Positions 53,906 to 63,046 of a DNA stretch of 64,000 bases are shown one piece after another. Within the stretch, counting starts at the first letter, position 1. Every line of letters begins with the position of its first letter. The DNA is from Streptomyces sp. NBC_00273 (GTDB lineage Bacteria; Actinomycetota; Actinomycetes; Streptomycetales; Streptomycetaceae): contig NZ_CP108067.1 in assembly GCF_036178145.1 (NCBI RefSeq), positions 9,129,001 to 9,193,000 of the forward strand. The letters are read 5' to 3'. The notes beneath the pieces are model-generated. The model saw only the letters and a program-made list of their open reading frames with translations. It was not told the DNA's origin and did not search any database. The position numbers and the translations under genes were made by a program.

Positions 53906-54340
53906 GTGTCCACAGGAGCACGCCGGATCGTCGCGTGGTCGGTCGGCGCCGTCTGCTCGGCCGTGGTGATCTGCCTCGTGGTGACGGCCGCGGTCGATCT
54001 GCCCGTCGCCGACAGCACGGCCAGTGTGGTCGCCGCCGTCGTGGCGGTGATCGGGCTCGGCCTGTCCGGGATCACCCTCCTGCGCGACCGCGGAAGCTCC
54101 GGCCCCGGCGGTGGCAGGACCGTCAGGGTCCGGGCCCGCGGCAGCGGCAGCATCGCCGCGGGCGGGGACCTACGGGGCAACGCCATCGGTGCCCGGTCCA
54201 CAGCGACCGGGGCGGCCGGCCCCCCGGCCGGCGGCCGCCCGGCCCGGGGCGGGCAGGACGTCAGCGCGCGCGGCGCGGGTGCCGTCGGTGCGGGCGGGGA
54301 CATCGTCGACAACGCCATGGGCGAGGACAGCGAGCGATGA
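53906..54340 (+). CDS. two-helix membrane protein with repeated GAGGD..NA[I/M]G motif
   Basis: 144 residues from GTG 53906 (GGGAGGG 7 nt upstream). Two membrane helices (RRIVAWSVGAVCSAVVICLVVTAAV; TASVVAAVVAVIGLGLSGITLL) are followed by a Gly/Arg-rich tail with two copies of a motif: GSGSIAAGGDLRGNAIG and GAGAVGAGGDIVDNAMG. The next protein has a third copy in its N-terminus. Its ATGA stop/start overlap with that gene forces co-expression. Probably a membrane partner of the NB-ARC/WD40 protein. Confidence 0.82.
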   Translation: MSTGARRIVAWSVGAVCSAVVICLVVTAAVDLPVADSTASVVAAVVAVIGLGLSGITLLRDRGSSGPGGGRTVRVRARGSGSIAAGGDLRGNAIGARSTATGAAGPPAGGRPARGGQDVSARGAGAVGAGGDIVDNAMGEDSER

Positions 54341-57300
54341 GGCTGTGGCCCTGGCGGCGGGACTCCCGGGCACCGCGTCCGTCGCCACCGCCACCCGCAC
54401 CGGAGGCGCCTGACGGGCGTGCGGTGGGACCGGGACCGGGGGAGCACCTGGACCCGGCGGGCCCGCCAGCTCCCGCGCGCGGGGCCGATCCCGGCGGGCA
54501 GGTCGGACGGTCCGAGGTCCGCGCGGACCGGGGCGCGCTCGGTGCCGGCGGCCACATGATGGGCAATGCCATCGGTACGGGCAGCAGCGCCACCCTGATC
54601 GAACAGGTGGTGGTCGGCTGGCCCCCCGGCCCCGAGCCGCCCCGCCGCCGGCAACTCGCACCCCCGCCGCTCGGCGAGACGGCGAACCGCGCGGGCATCA
54701 GCGCTTCCGTGAAGGAGGCGCTGTCGGACGGGGAGTGCGGGGGCCGGGCACCGGTGCTCTTCCTGGAGGGGTACGGCGGGATCGGGAAGACGACGGTCGC
54801 GCTCCAGACCTGCTGGCTTCCGGAAGTGGCCGAACGCTTCCCCGGCGGAGTGGTGTGGACGGTCATCGGCCAGTCCCGGACCGGGCCCGAACTGGCCGAC
54901 CACATCGCGGACATCTGCGAGCACCTGTCCGGCCGCCGCCCGACGACCACCGATCCCCTCCTGGTCGGCGCCCTGCTCGGCGAGATCCTCGACGAGGGCG
55001 GTCCCGCCCTCGTGGTGGTCGACGACGTCTGGACGGAGGAACAGGTCAACGCCTTCCTCGTCGGAGGCATCGGATCCGCCCGGATGTTCACCGCACGCAA
55101 CCGAGGCCTCGCGCCGGCCGTCGCCCGGATCGTCGAAGTCGGCCAGATGACGGAGGACGAGGCACGCGCGACCGCCTCGGCCGGCCTGCCCGAGCTCGAC
55201 GCGTCGGTCCTGGAGAGCCTGCTGCGCTTCGCCAAGGGCTGGCCCGTCCTGCTCGGGCTGATCAACGCCTCGCTACGGGCCCACATCCGGGCCGGCGGAC
55301 CGCCGGCAGAGGTGGCCGCCTGGGTCGCCCACCTCGTCGCCTCGGACGGGCCCGAGGCGCTCGACGCCACGATGCCGCCCCACATGCGCTCCACCGTCGC
55401 CGCGACGGTCAGCGCGAGCCTCGACCTGCTCTCCGCCGAGGAACGCGAACGCTACTTCGATCTGGCCGTCTTCGACGAGGACGCCGAAGTACCCGAACAC
55501 GTCGTGGCCCTGCTGTGGAGCGTGACCGGGGGACTGGACCGCACCGAGAGCCGCAGGATGACGGCACTGCTCTCCACCCTGCGTCTGGTGTCGCAGCGGT
55601 GGTGCGACGGCGAGCCGGCGATCGCCGTCCACGACGTCCTGCGGTCGTACGTGCGCCACCAGATGTCCCCGCACGACCTGGTGACCCGCAACCGGTCGCT
55701 GGTGGCCGCGCTGCGCACGTTGCTGCCCGCCGGTGCGGCCGCCCAGTGGTGGCTGCTGCCGCCACGTGAGGAGTTCGCGCTCCAGTACCTCCCCTACCAC
55801 CTCCAAGCGGCCGGGTTGCACGCCGAACTCGCCGAACTCGCCTGCGATCCACGGTGGATCGAATCACAGATCCGGTACCTGGGCTCGGTGGTGCTCGCCG
55901 TCTCCACCCTGTCCGGGATCGACACCGCCCGGGCCGCCGCGCTGGTGGCCGTACTCGACCGCGACGTCGAGGTCTTCGTCCCGGAGGCCGCCCCGTCGGC
56001 CGTCGGGGCGACCCTCGCCAGCCGGTTGGCGGGAACCGCGGAACTGGACGGAGTCGTCGAGCGTTACCTCGACGGGATGGCGCGCCCCCTGTTGCGCGCG
56101 CACTGGCCGCTGCCCGACACCGATGCGGCCACCGACGACGGGCACACCGGTCCCATCGGCGACTGCGCGGTGTCACCGCGCGGTGATGTCATCGCCACCG
56201 CGTCCGACGACCGGCTGGTGATCCTGTGGGACGCGGCCACCCTCCGGGTCCGCCACGTCCTGCGCGGGCACAGTCAGCGGGTCCGGGCCTGCGCGTTCAG
56301 CCCGGACGGATCCCGACTCCTGTCCGCGGCGACCGACGGAACCGTCCGGATCTGGAGCGTCGTCGACGGCCGTCCGCTGCACACCCTCGGGGAGCACTCC
56401 GCCCGCGTGCTGGGATGCGCGTGGTCCCCGGACGGCAGGTGGGCCGCCTCGACGACCGGTGACGGCACGGTGACCATCTGGGACGCCCGTACCGGCGAGA
56501 AGCGCCGCGAGATGCGCAGCCCGAGCGGAAACGAGTGGGACTGCGCCTTCACCCCTGACGGAGACGGCCTCGTGTCGGTCGGCGAGGACGGTGTCCTGCG
56601 GATGTGGGACACCGCCCGCGGTGTCGCGCGCTGGAGCACCGTCGTCCACGAGGGGAGGATCCGCTGCTGCACGGTCGCCCCCTCCGGCACCCTGATGGCC
56701 ACGGTGGGCAGCGATGCGACGGTCCGCGTGCTCCGCACCGGCACGGGGGAGTTGGTGCACGTCCTGCGGGCGCACACCGACCGGGTCCGGGCCTGCGCGT
56801 TCTCGCCCGACGGCACTCTGCTGGCCAGCGCCTCGGAGGACCGGACGATCCGGCTGTGGGACACCGCCAGCGGGCGCCAGGTCCGCGTCCTGCACGGACA
56901 CACCGACTGGGTGGGGGCATCGGTCTTCACGGCCGACGGCGGGACCCTCATCAGCTGCGGCGGGGACGCGACGCTGCGGACGTGGGACGTGACCGCCGAC
57001 ACGCCGCCCCGGACCGTACGTGCGACGCGCCGGGCCGTGGGGTGCTGCGCGTTCTCCGCGGACGGACGGCACGTGGTGGCCGGCCACAGCGACGGCGTCG
57101 TCCAGCTCTTCGACATCGCGACCGGCCGGGTGCGCTTCGAGGTCGACGGGCACGACGGCAGGGTCCTGGACTGCGCGGTCGCGCCCGACGGAGACGTCGT
57201 CACCGCGGGCGCCGACGGCGATCTCGCGCTGTGGGCCGCGCCCACGGGCGAGCTCCGGCGCCGGTTCAAGCGCCATTCGGGCCGGGTCTGGGGGTGCGCC

Positions 57301-57894
57301 GTCTCACCGGACGGCACCCGGATGGCGTCGGCGGGCGAAGACGCAGTGGTGAGGGTCCACGACCTGCGCACCACAGAGGTTCTCAGCGAGCTGGTGAACC
57401 ACGACGGACACGCCCTCGGCTGCGCCTTCTCACCCGACGGAGAGCTCATCGCCTCCGTCGGGGACGACGGCACGCTGCGACTGTGGGACAGCCGCACCGG
57501 ACGCCTGCGGTCGACGCTCTCGACGGGCCGGGAGAGCTCGCTGTGGAGTTGCTGCTTCTCGCCCGACGGTTCCCTGCTGGCCTCGGTCGGTTCGCCGGCG
57601 ACGGCGCTCACCCTGTGGTCGACCGCAGATCGGACGGTGGACACGTCCGTCCCGATCGGCGGCGACCGGATCACCGGCTGTGCCTTCTCCCCGTCGGGAC
57701 GGCAGATCGCGACCTGCGGCGACGAAGGCTACCTGGGTGTGTGGGACGTGGCCACGGGCACGCCCCTCACCGGCATCCGGGTCGCCTATCCGCTGCACCG
57801 GTGCGCCTGGTCCGCCGCGGGCACCGGCACCGGTTCCATGATCGCCGCCGCGGGGAACGGCGGGCTGTACCTCTTCGCCTACGAGGACGACTGA
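54337..57894 (+). CDS. STAND NTPase: NB-ARC domain with 14 C-terminal WD40 repeats
   Basis: 1185 residues from ATG 54337 overlapping the upstream stop. Residues 1-110 are Pro/Arg/Gly-rich and contain GALGAGGHMMGNAIG, the motif shared with the preceding membrane protein. NB-ARC: Walker A GYGGIGKTT (145-153), Walker B LVVVDDVW (225-232), sensor-like SARMFTARNRG, GWPVLLGLINASLR and a winged-helix region to about 590. From about 597, 14 WD40 units of about 42 residues (each with C.FSPDG and a W/F-D strand), enough for two seven-bladed propellers. No effector domain inside, so the partner protein may carry it. Such STAND proteins act as signal hubs or defence sensors. Confidence 0.93.
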   Translation: MRLWPWRRDSRAPRPSPPPPAPEAPDGRAVGPGPGEHLDPAGPPAPARGADPGGQVGRSEVRADRGALGAGGHMMGNAIGTGSSATLIEQVVVGWPPGPEPPRRRQLAPPPLGETANRAGISASVKEALSDGECGGRAPVLFLEGYGGIGKTTVALQTCWLPEVAERFPGGVVWTVIGQSRTGPELADHIADICEHLSGRRPTTTDPLLVGALLGEILDEGGPALVVVDDVWTEEQVNAFLVGGIGSARMFTARNRGLAPAVARIVEVGQMTEDEARATASAGLPELDASVLESLLRFAKGWPVLLGLINASLRAHIRAGGPPAEVAAWVAHLVASDGPEALDATMPPHMRSTVAATVSASLDLLSAEERERYFDLAVFDEDAEVPEHVVALLWSVTGGLDRTESRRMTALLSTLRLVSQRWCDGEPAIAVHDVLRSYVRHQMSPHDLVTRNRSLVAALRTLLPAGAAAQWWLLPPREEFALQYLPYHLQAAGLHAELAELACDPRWIESQIRYLGSVVLAVSTLSGIDTARAAALVAVLDRDVEVFVPEAAPSAVGATLASRLAGTAELDGVVERYLDGMARPLLRAHWPLPDTDAATDDGHTGPIGDCAVSPRGDVIATASDDRLVILWDAATLRVRHVLRGHSQRVRACAFSPDGSRLLSAATDGTVRIWSVVDGRPLHTLGEHSARVLGCAWSPDGRWAASTTGDGTVTIWDARTGEKRREMRSPSGNEWDCAFTPDGDGLVSVGEDGVLRMWDTARGVARWSTVVHEGRIRCCTVAPSGTLMATVGSDATVRVLRTGTGELVHVLRAHTDRVRACAFSPDGTLLASASEDRTIRLWDTASGRQVRVLHGHTDWVGASVFTADGGTLISCGGDATLRTWDVTADTPPRTVRATRRAVGCCAFSADGRHVVAGHSDGVVQLFDIATGRVRFEVDGHDGRVLDCAVAPDGDVVTAGADGDLALWAAPTGELRRRFKRHSGRVWGCAVSPDGTRMASAGEDAVVRVHDLRTTEVLSELVNHDGHALGCAFSPDGELIASVGDDGTLRLWDSRTGRLRSTLSTGRESSLWSCCFSPDGSLLASVGSPATALTLWSTADRTVDTSVPIGGDRITGCAFSPSGRQIATCGDEGYLGVWDVATGTPLTGIRVAYPLHRCAWSAAGTGTGSMIAAAGNGGLYLFAYEDD

Positions 57895-57898
57895 CCGG

Positions 57899-59035
57899 TC
57901 AGGCGCCGTCGGCCGGGTCACCACCGGGGCCGTGCCGGACGAAGCCGTGGCGCGAGTACGACGCCGTCTGCACCAGCTCGGTCACCAGCCGACCGGGGGT
58001 GTGATTCCGGATGGCGGCGAGGAACTCCCGCGTCCCCCCGGCGAACAGTCGCGGGGCGACGTCGGGATGCTCGAGCAAGGAGACCCCGGGCGCCAGGTCG
58101 TAGGTCCGACCGTTGAGGGTCAGCCGGTCGGCCGACTGGGTGACGTCGAGGGGACGCGACACAGACATCCCCCAGCCGTGCGGTACGACGAGCCGGTCCT
58201 CCCCGGTGAGGAGGCGTACCGCGTTGAGGCCGCCGACGGAGGGCCGGAACATGGCGATCGGCCGTCCCGGCGCACTGAACACGGGGACCTCCTCGTCCGG
58301 CTCGCACAGATAGCAGCCGATCACCGCGGAGGAGGGAGTCGGCATGAAGTAGTGGTGCTTGTGGTATTCGTCGACCGTTTCGATCTGTCCGTCCAGCAGC
58401 ATGGTCGCCACGAAGCGGTGCCGCAGGACGTTGAATCGCAGCAACATCTGCGCGAGATCGGCGAAGAGTTCCGCCTTCTTCCCGACCAGGAGCCGGATGC
58501 GTCGTTCTCCGCCGAAAGTGAGCACCGAGTCCGCGAACCAGTTCTCCGGTGTGGGGCACAATCCGTTGAACTGGTCCTTGAACTCCTTCTCGTTGCTGTG
58601 CAGCAGTAGCGCGTACCTGCCGTCGCTTTCCCTGCGACAGGTGAGGATGAAGTGGTTCCCGCGGTCGAAGTTCCATTCGTAGCTGCTGTCTTCGGTGATG
58701 CGCCCGCGCAGTGTGTTCACCGCCTTCTCCGTGAACACCTCCGCCGGGTCGCCGTCCAGCCAGAAAATGGACGACGTGTCGATGTTCATCGTGGTGTCCA
58801 CCGGAACCACGGGCACGCCGCATTCCCATTCGACCAGGCATCCGGTGGCGAATCCCCCGGCCAGCCGCAGGACGTCGTAGGGGATTCCCAAGTCGGCGGC
58901 CGGGCTCACGCGGCAGTCCGCCCGGCGGTCCAGGGTCCGCAGGGCATCGCGCAGCAAGCGCTCGGTCTGCTGGAGATAGGGGATGAGGAATCGTTGTGCC
59001 CGGTCGTCCTCGACCATTGCGTCCGGTGCGGACAC
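57899..59035 (-). CDS. uncharacterised protein, 378 aa
   Basis: GTG 59035 with AGGAGG 7 nt upstream (GTG at 59038 also possible). No confident family. Notable segments: TMNIDTSSIFWLDGDPAEVFTEKAVNTLRGRITEDSSYEW, NFDRGNHFILTCRRESDGRYALLLHSNEKEFKDQFNGLCPTPENWFADSVLTF, RIRLLVGKKAELFADLAQMLLRFNVLRHRFVATMLLDGQIETVDEYHKHHYFMPTPSSAVIGCYLC and ending GFVRHGPGG. GNHF followed by LLHSN recalls the RtcB ligase core only loosely. It converges with the NB-ARC/WD40 gene, 4 nt apart. Confidence 0.78.
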   Translation of the reverse strand: MSAPDAMVEDDRAQRFLIPYLQQTERLLRDALRTLDRRADCRVSPAADLGIPYDVLRLAGGFATGCLVEWECGVPVVPVDTTMNIDTSSIFWLDGDPAEVFTEKAVNTLRGRITEDSSYEWNFDRGNHFILTCRRESDGRYALLLHSNEKEFKDQFNGLCPTPENWFADSVLTFGGERRIRLLVGKKAELFADLAQMLLRFNVLRHRFVATMLLDGQIETVDEYHKHHYFMPTPSSAVIGCYLCEPDEEVPVFSAPGRPIAMFRPSVGGLNAVRLLTGEDRLVVPHGWGMSVSRPLDVTQSADRLTLNGRTYDLAPGVSLLEHPDVAPRLFAGGTREFLAAIRNHTPGRLVTELVQTASYSRHGFVRHGPGGDPADGA

Positions 59036-59103
59036 CACTCGGCCTCCTCTTCCTCTTCCGAGGGATGCGTGAGGGAAATGCGGCACCCTTCTACGGCACC
59101 CGT

Positions 59104-60111
59104 CTACGGCACGACGGCGACGGCCTCGATCTCCCGCAGGGTGTCGTCGGACACGGTCACCTTCGTGGTGCCCGCCCAACTGTCGACCTGGCCGGGAAGG
59201 CGCGCGCCGACGATCGCCCCGCTCACCCCGGGCCGGGTGAGCACCCAGGCGAGGGCGAGCTCGGAAACCGTGTGCCCGAGCGGGTCGGCGATGGTCCGCA
59301 GCGCGTCGACGACGGCCAGCTTGTGGGTCAGTGCGGGCTCGGCGAACTTCGAGGACCTCTTGCGCCAGTCGTCGGGCGCGAGCGCCCCGACGCGCGCGTG
59401 GTCGAAGGCTCCGGTCAACAACCCGGAGGCCAGGGGCGAGTAGGCGATGACGCCCGTGCCGTGCTCCTGACACCAGTCGAGGAGCGGGAGCGACTTCCGG
59501 TCGAGAAGGCTCAGGGACGGCTGCAACGAGTCCACGTGCCGGACCGCCTCGCAGCGGTCGAGCAGGTCACGGTCCACGTTCGACAGCCCGATCCAACGGA
59601 CCTTGCCCTCGTCGACGAGTTCCGCGAGCGTGGCCCAGGAATCCTCGATCGACGTGCCGGTCCGGGCATCCGGCCGGTGGATCTGATAGAGATCGATCCG
59701 GTCCACGCCCAGGCGTTTCAGGCTGGCCTCGCACTCCTGGCGGATACTGCTCGGCCGCAGGTCGGACACGACCTTTCCGGGATTCTCGGCGTCCCAGACG
59801 CGACCGCATTTGGTGAAGACCAAAGGCCTTTCGGACGGATTGAGTTGCCTCAGCGCCGCCCCCACGACCTCTTCCGAGTGGCCACACCCGTAGGCGGGCG
59901 CGGTATCGAGCCAATTGAGGCCGCGATCGACCGCATGCAGGACGGTCCGTACCGAAACGGCGTCGTCGACCGGCCCCCACCCGTGCTCGTACGGTCCGCC
60001 GATGGCCCAGGTACCCAGTCCCAGGCGGGTGATCTCGGGGCCTTCGCGCCCCAGGCGCGTGGTGTCGACCTGATTCTGGACGGATTGCGATCGCGTCTTG
60101 TCTGGCTTCAC
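59104..60111 (-). CDS. aldo/keto reductase
   Basis: 335 residues from GTG 60111, 8 nt after TAAGAT, likely leaderless. AKR fold: TRLGREGPEITRLGLGTWAIGGPYEHGWG, catalytic Asp-Tyr in NWLDTAPAYGCGHSEEVVG, Lys in VFTKCGRVW, His in DLYQIHRPD, then IGLSNV and IAYSPLASGLLTG. NADPH-dependent carbonyl reductase of the YajO/Tas-like group, substrate unknown. It is on the same strand and upstream of the unknown gene at 57899 (68 bp gap), so these may be co-transcribed. Confidence 0.92.
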   Translation of the reverse strand: MKPDKTRSQSVQNQVDTTRLGREGPEITRLGLGTWAIGGPYEHGWGPVDDAVSVRTVLHAVDRGLNWLDTAPAYGCGHSEEVVGAALRQLNPSERPLVFTKCGRVWDAENPGKVVSDLRPSSIRQECEASLKRLGVDRIDLYQIHRPDARTGTSIEDSWATLAELVDEGKVRWIGLSNVDRDLLDRCEAVRHVDSLQPSLSLLDRKSLPLLDWCQEHGTGVIAYSPLASGLLTGAFDHARVGALAPDDWRKRSSKFAEPALTHKLAVVDALRTIADPLGHTVSELALAWVLTRPGVSGAIVGARLPGQVDSWAGTTKVTVSDDTLREIEAVAVVP

Positions 60112-60371
60112 GGTCGCGCATCTTAACGTGAGGCGTAACTGGCTGTCGATGAGGCCGATTTGAAGCGATCGACAATCGATCTCGCTCGCGATGGATATGG
60201 ATCCCACGCGATCATTCGCGTTCACGGTCCCTGTCCGTGCCACTCGGCCGTGGTAACGGGCCGGCCCGGACTGCGTCGTGTCCGGCGCCCGGAAAACGGC
60301 GGGCCGCGGCGGGGCGCACCCCGTTACGATCGGGCCTCCACCCGATCACGGCGGTCCCGACGGAGGCACCG

Positions 60372-61331
60372 ATGACACTGGCCCCTTCGCGGACACCCGC
60401 CCATCCCGAACGGCTGGAGCAAGGACACCCGTTCCGCCAGTGGAAGACCTGGCGCATACCCGGCACCGAGCTGACGCTCACCGGGTACTCGCGCGCCAAC
60501 GACAAGACGTTCTTCCACGTCCCCGAACTGCGCTGCGCGCTCGACGCGGGCCTGGTGGAAGGGCGTCAGCCGGAGACCGTCTTCCTCACCCACACCCACC
60601 ACGACCATTCCAAGGACCTCGACCACCTCGCGGCCAGGCCCGACGGGGTCGACATCCACCTGCCCGCCGCGGCGGTGCCGTACGTGGAGTCCTTTCTACG
60701 GGCCTCCGCCGAACTGAACCACGGCACCGCCTACGATCCGGCCCTCGCCGCGGGTTGCCGGCTCCACGGGGTGCGCGGCGGAGACGAGTTCACCTTCGGG
60801 CGCCGCGGCCACCACGTACGGGTGGTGGAGTGCGTGCACAAGGTGCCTTGCGTGGGGTACGCCTTCGCCGAACGCCGCAAGGCCCTGCTGCCCGAGTACG
60901 AGGAACTGCGCCACGACCTCGCCGCACAGGGCCGGGGCGCGGAGTTCGGCCGCATCCTGGCACGGCGGCGCAAGGAGGGCGCCGAGGTCGAACGCGAGGT
61001 GCGCAAGCCGCTGTTCGCCTTCCTCGGCGACACCCATGTCAGCGTCTTCGAGGACAATCCGTGGCTCTTCGAGTATCCGGTGATCATCACCGAGTGCACG
61101 TTTCTCGACGACGCCGAACTGGAGCGGGCCGACCGGGTCGGACACACCGTCTGGAGCCGGCTGAAGCCCGTCGTCGAGGCCCACCCGGACACCCTTTTCG
61201 TCCTCACCCACTTCAGCCTGCGTCACTCGGACCAGGACGTCCTGGACTTCTTCCGCGACGAGCGGCTCGACAACGTACTGCTGTGGGTGCACCCGGACAG
61301 CCGACTGCCCGAGCAGCACCAGCACGGCTGA
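60372..61331 (+). CDS. MBL fold metallo-hydrolase (RNase Z-like)
   Basis: 319 residues from ATG 60372 (GGAGG 8 nt upstream). Metal-binding THTHHDHSKDLDHL at about residues 75-88, later GDTHVSVFED and LTHFSLRHSD supply further histidines/aspartates. The order (HxHxDH, a long middle region with RKALLPEYEELRHDLAAQGRG, then GDT and H near the end) is that of the RNase Z/ElaC-type beta-lactamase fold. Could process RNA or hydrolyse a small molecule; not decidable from sequence. Confidence 0.87.
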   Translation: MTLAPSRTPAHPERLEQGHPFRQWKTWRIPGTELTLTGYSRANDKTFFHVPELRCALDAGLVEGRQPETVFLTHTHHDHSKDLDHLAARPDGVDIHLPAAAVPYVESFLRASAELNHGTAYDPALAAGCRLHGVRGGDEFTFGRRGHHVRVVECVHKVPCVGYAFAERRKALLPEYEELRHDLAAQGRGAEFGRILARRRKEGAEVEREVRKPLFAFLGDTHVSVFEDNPWLFEYPVIITECTFLDDAELERADRVGHTVWSRLKPVVEAHPDTLFVLTHFSLRHSDQDVLDFFRDERLDNVLLWVHPDSRLPEQHQHG

Positions 61332-61372
61332 CCGCCGCGGGCCCCGTTCCGGCCGCCGTTCCTGGGCCCCGG

Positions 61373-62800
61373 TCAGACCCCCGCCAGCGCGTCCCGCAAC
61401 CTCCTTGCCTGTCTGAGGAGTTGGGACGAACCCGGTCGCTGCGCGAGCGCCGTCACCTCAGGCAGCTCGCCGCGCGCGCCCGACAGCCGGGCGGAGTCCG
61501 CCGCGACGGCCAGCAGCGCCCCGTGCACCTGGGGCCGGGTGCGGGCCAGCAGACCGGGCAGGGCGGTGGCCAGGACCGCCCAGACCGCCCCGGCGCCCTC
61601 CGGTACGGTGACGGCCGCCCGCAGTGACTCGGTCAGCAGGGGCACCCTCAGCGTGCCCAGCCCGACGAGTTCGGTCAGCTCCCGGCCCAGCAGCTCGCCG
61701 TCCAGCCGGCCACGCGAAGCCAGCACCACCAGCGCCCGCCCCGCGGCCTCCCGCTCGGGCTCGGGGACGGCGGCGAGCCCGTAGGCCACGGCCAGATGCA
61801 CGGCGGGCCCGGCAGGGCCGTCGGCCCGGGCGAGCGCCTCCAGGAAGGCGGGGGAGCCGCAGCCGTCCTGGTCGGCCGCCGACGCGACACCCGTCAGGAG
61901 CCGGGCCGCGGCTATCTCCGGGTGCCAGGGCAGGGTCGCGACGGTGTGCGCGTCCCGGTAGTCCGGCAGGGACCAGTGCGGACAGGAGATGGCCGGCTCG
62001 AAGACGCGGAACAGTGACCAGAACTGTCGGGGGAACGCGCCGCGGCCCTCGATGGCCTCGTGTCCCACCAGGATCCGGCGGCCGATGCGTGCTCCCCGGC
62101 GCCTGCTGGGACGCTCGGCCTCACCCGCTTCGCGCTCCCGCCACCACGCCGGCCGGGGCAGACCGCCCTGTCGCAGCCAGGCGGCCACCCGGGTCCCCTC
62201 CGCCAGCCCCAACCCCTCCGCGGCACGCACCGCTTCGGGGTCCACCCGGCCGCCGCAGCGCAGCAGTGCCTGCCCCAGGTCCGCCGGTCCGGGCCGGACA
62301 CCGAGGCGTTCGTACTCCGCGAGGCGCTCGACCAGCTCGTACGGCTCCACCGCGCCCGTCGGCCGGCTCGGTACGGACAGCAGGAACGGCACGGGGTCAC
62401 CGGCCCGCAACCGGGCGGCGACCTCGTCGGCGCGCGCGCCCGCCACGTAGTCCAGCGCCACGTGCTGGCACAGTTCGAGCCAGCCCGCCCGGGTGTTCTC
62501 CCAGGGCTCCTCCGGCCGTACCGGACCGACCGCCGCGCCGACGATGCCCGCTATGCACCGCACCTGCCCGTGCGGCTTCACCTTGAACTCGCGCGGGACG
62601 GAGCCCAGCGAGGCGGCCACTGCTTCCCTGTCCCGGAAGTCGTGGCTCACCACGGCGTTGAGCACCCGTTCGAACGGCACCACGCCGGGGTCGTGGCGAC
62701 CGGCCAGCACGGCCGCGACCTCGTCGGCGAGCGCACTCAGTGACGGTACGGCGAATTCCCCCTTGATCATGTGATGAAGGCTAGACGCTGCCACTGACAT
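61373..62800 (-). pseudogene. DUF6493-like protein, probably 5'-truncated
   Basis: 475 codons from ATG 62800. The main part starts near VPSLSALADEVAAVLAGRHDPGVVPFERVLNAVVSHDFRDREAVAASL, which resembles the interior of long (about 900-residue) DUF6493 proteins; later RQFWSLFRVFEPAISCPHWSLPDYRDAHTVATLPWHPEIAAARLLTG fits the family C-terminal half. The first 15 residues (SVAASSLHHMIKGEF) come from unrelated, IS-like DNA. I infer that an insertion removed the N-terminal half; the remnant may or may not be expressed. Family assignment is from memory and moderate. Confidence 0.62.
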
Positions 62801-63046
62801 TGATACTCGTAGCGGGTTCCGGTGGTCGTGGCTCTGCCACTGACTGACGCCCTGCTGGGCTGTCTTCCCGCTGTACCGTCCGGCTGCCGGGCCCGTTCTT
62901 CATGGCTCCGGCCAGGTGGAACATGACCTGATAGGAGCTTGGTCAGAAGCCCCCTCAATGTCCTGTCTGTCCCACCTGGCCGGTGTCACCTCCGGCTAGG
63001 AAGGCACCTCCAGCATGACAGCAGCGCCCCCGTCGGCGCGGTGGGG
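62771..63046. mobile_element. noncoding IS-like remnant (possible IS110-type end)
   Basis: About 275 bp with lower GC than the neighbouring genes and no gene. It holds a direct repeat CTGCCACTGAC (62788-62798 and 62834-62844) and inverted repeat GGCCAGGTGG / CCACCTGGCC (62910-62919, 62972-62981) around 52 nt. It abuts the truncated gene. Structured noncoding ends of this sort occur in IS110-family elements; no transposase remains. Confidence 0.4.

Noticed and set aside
57899..59035. RtcB RNA ligase assignment from NFDRGNHF and LLHSN
   Set aside because: The other RtcB metal and guanylate motifs (D-x-GCG, HGxGR) are absent.
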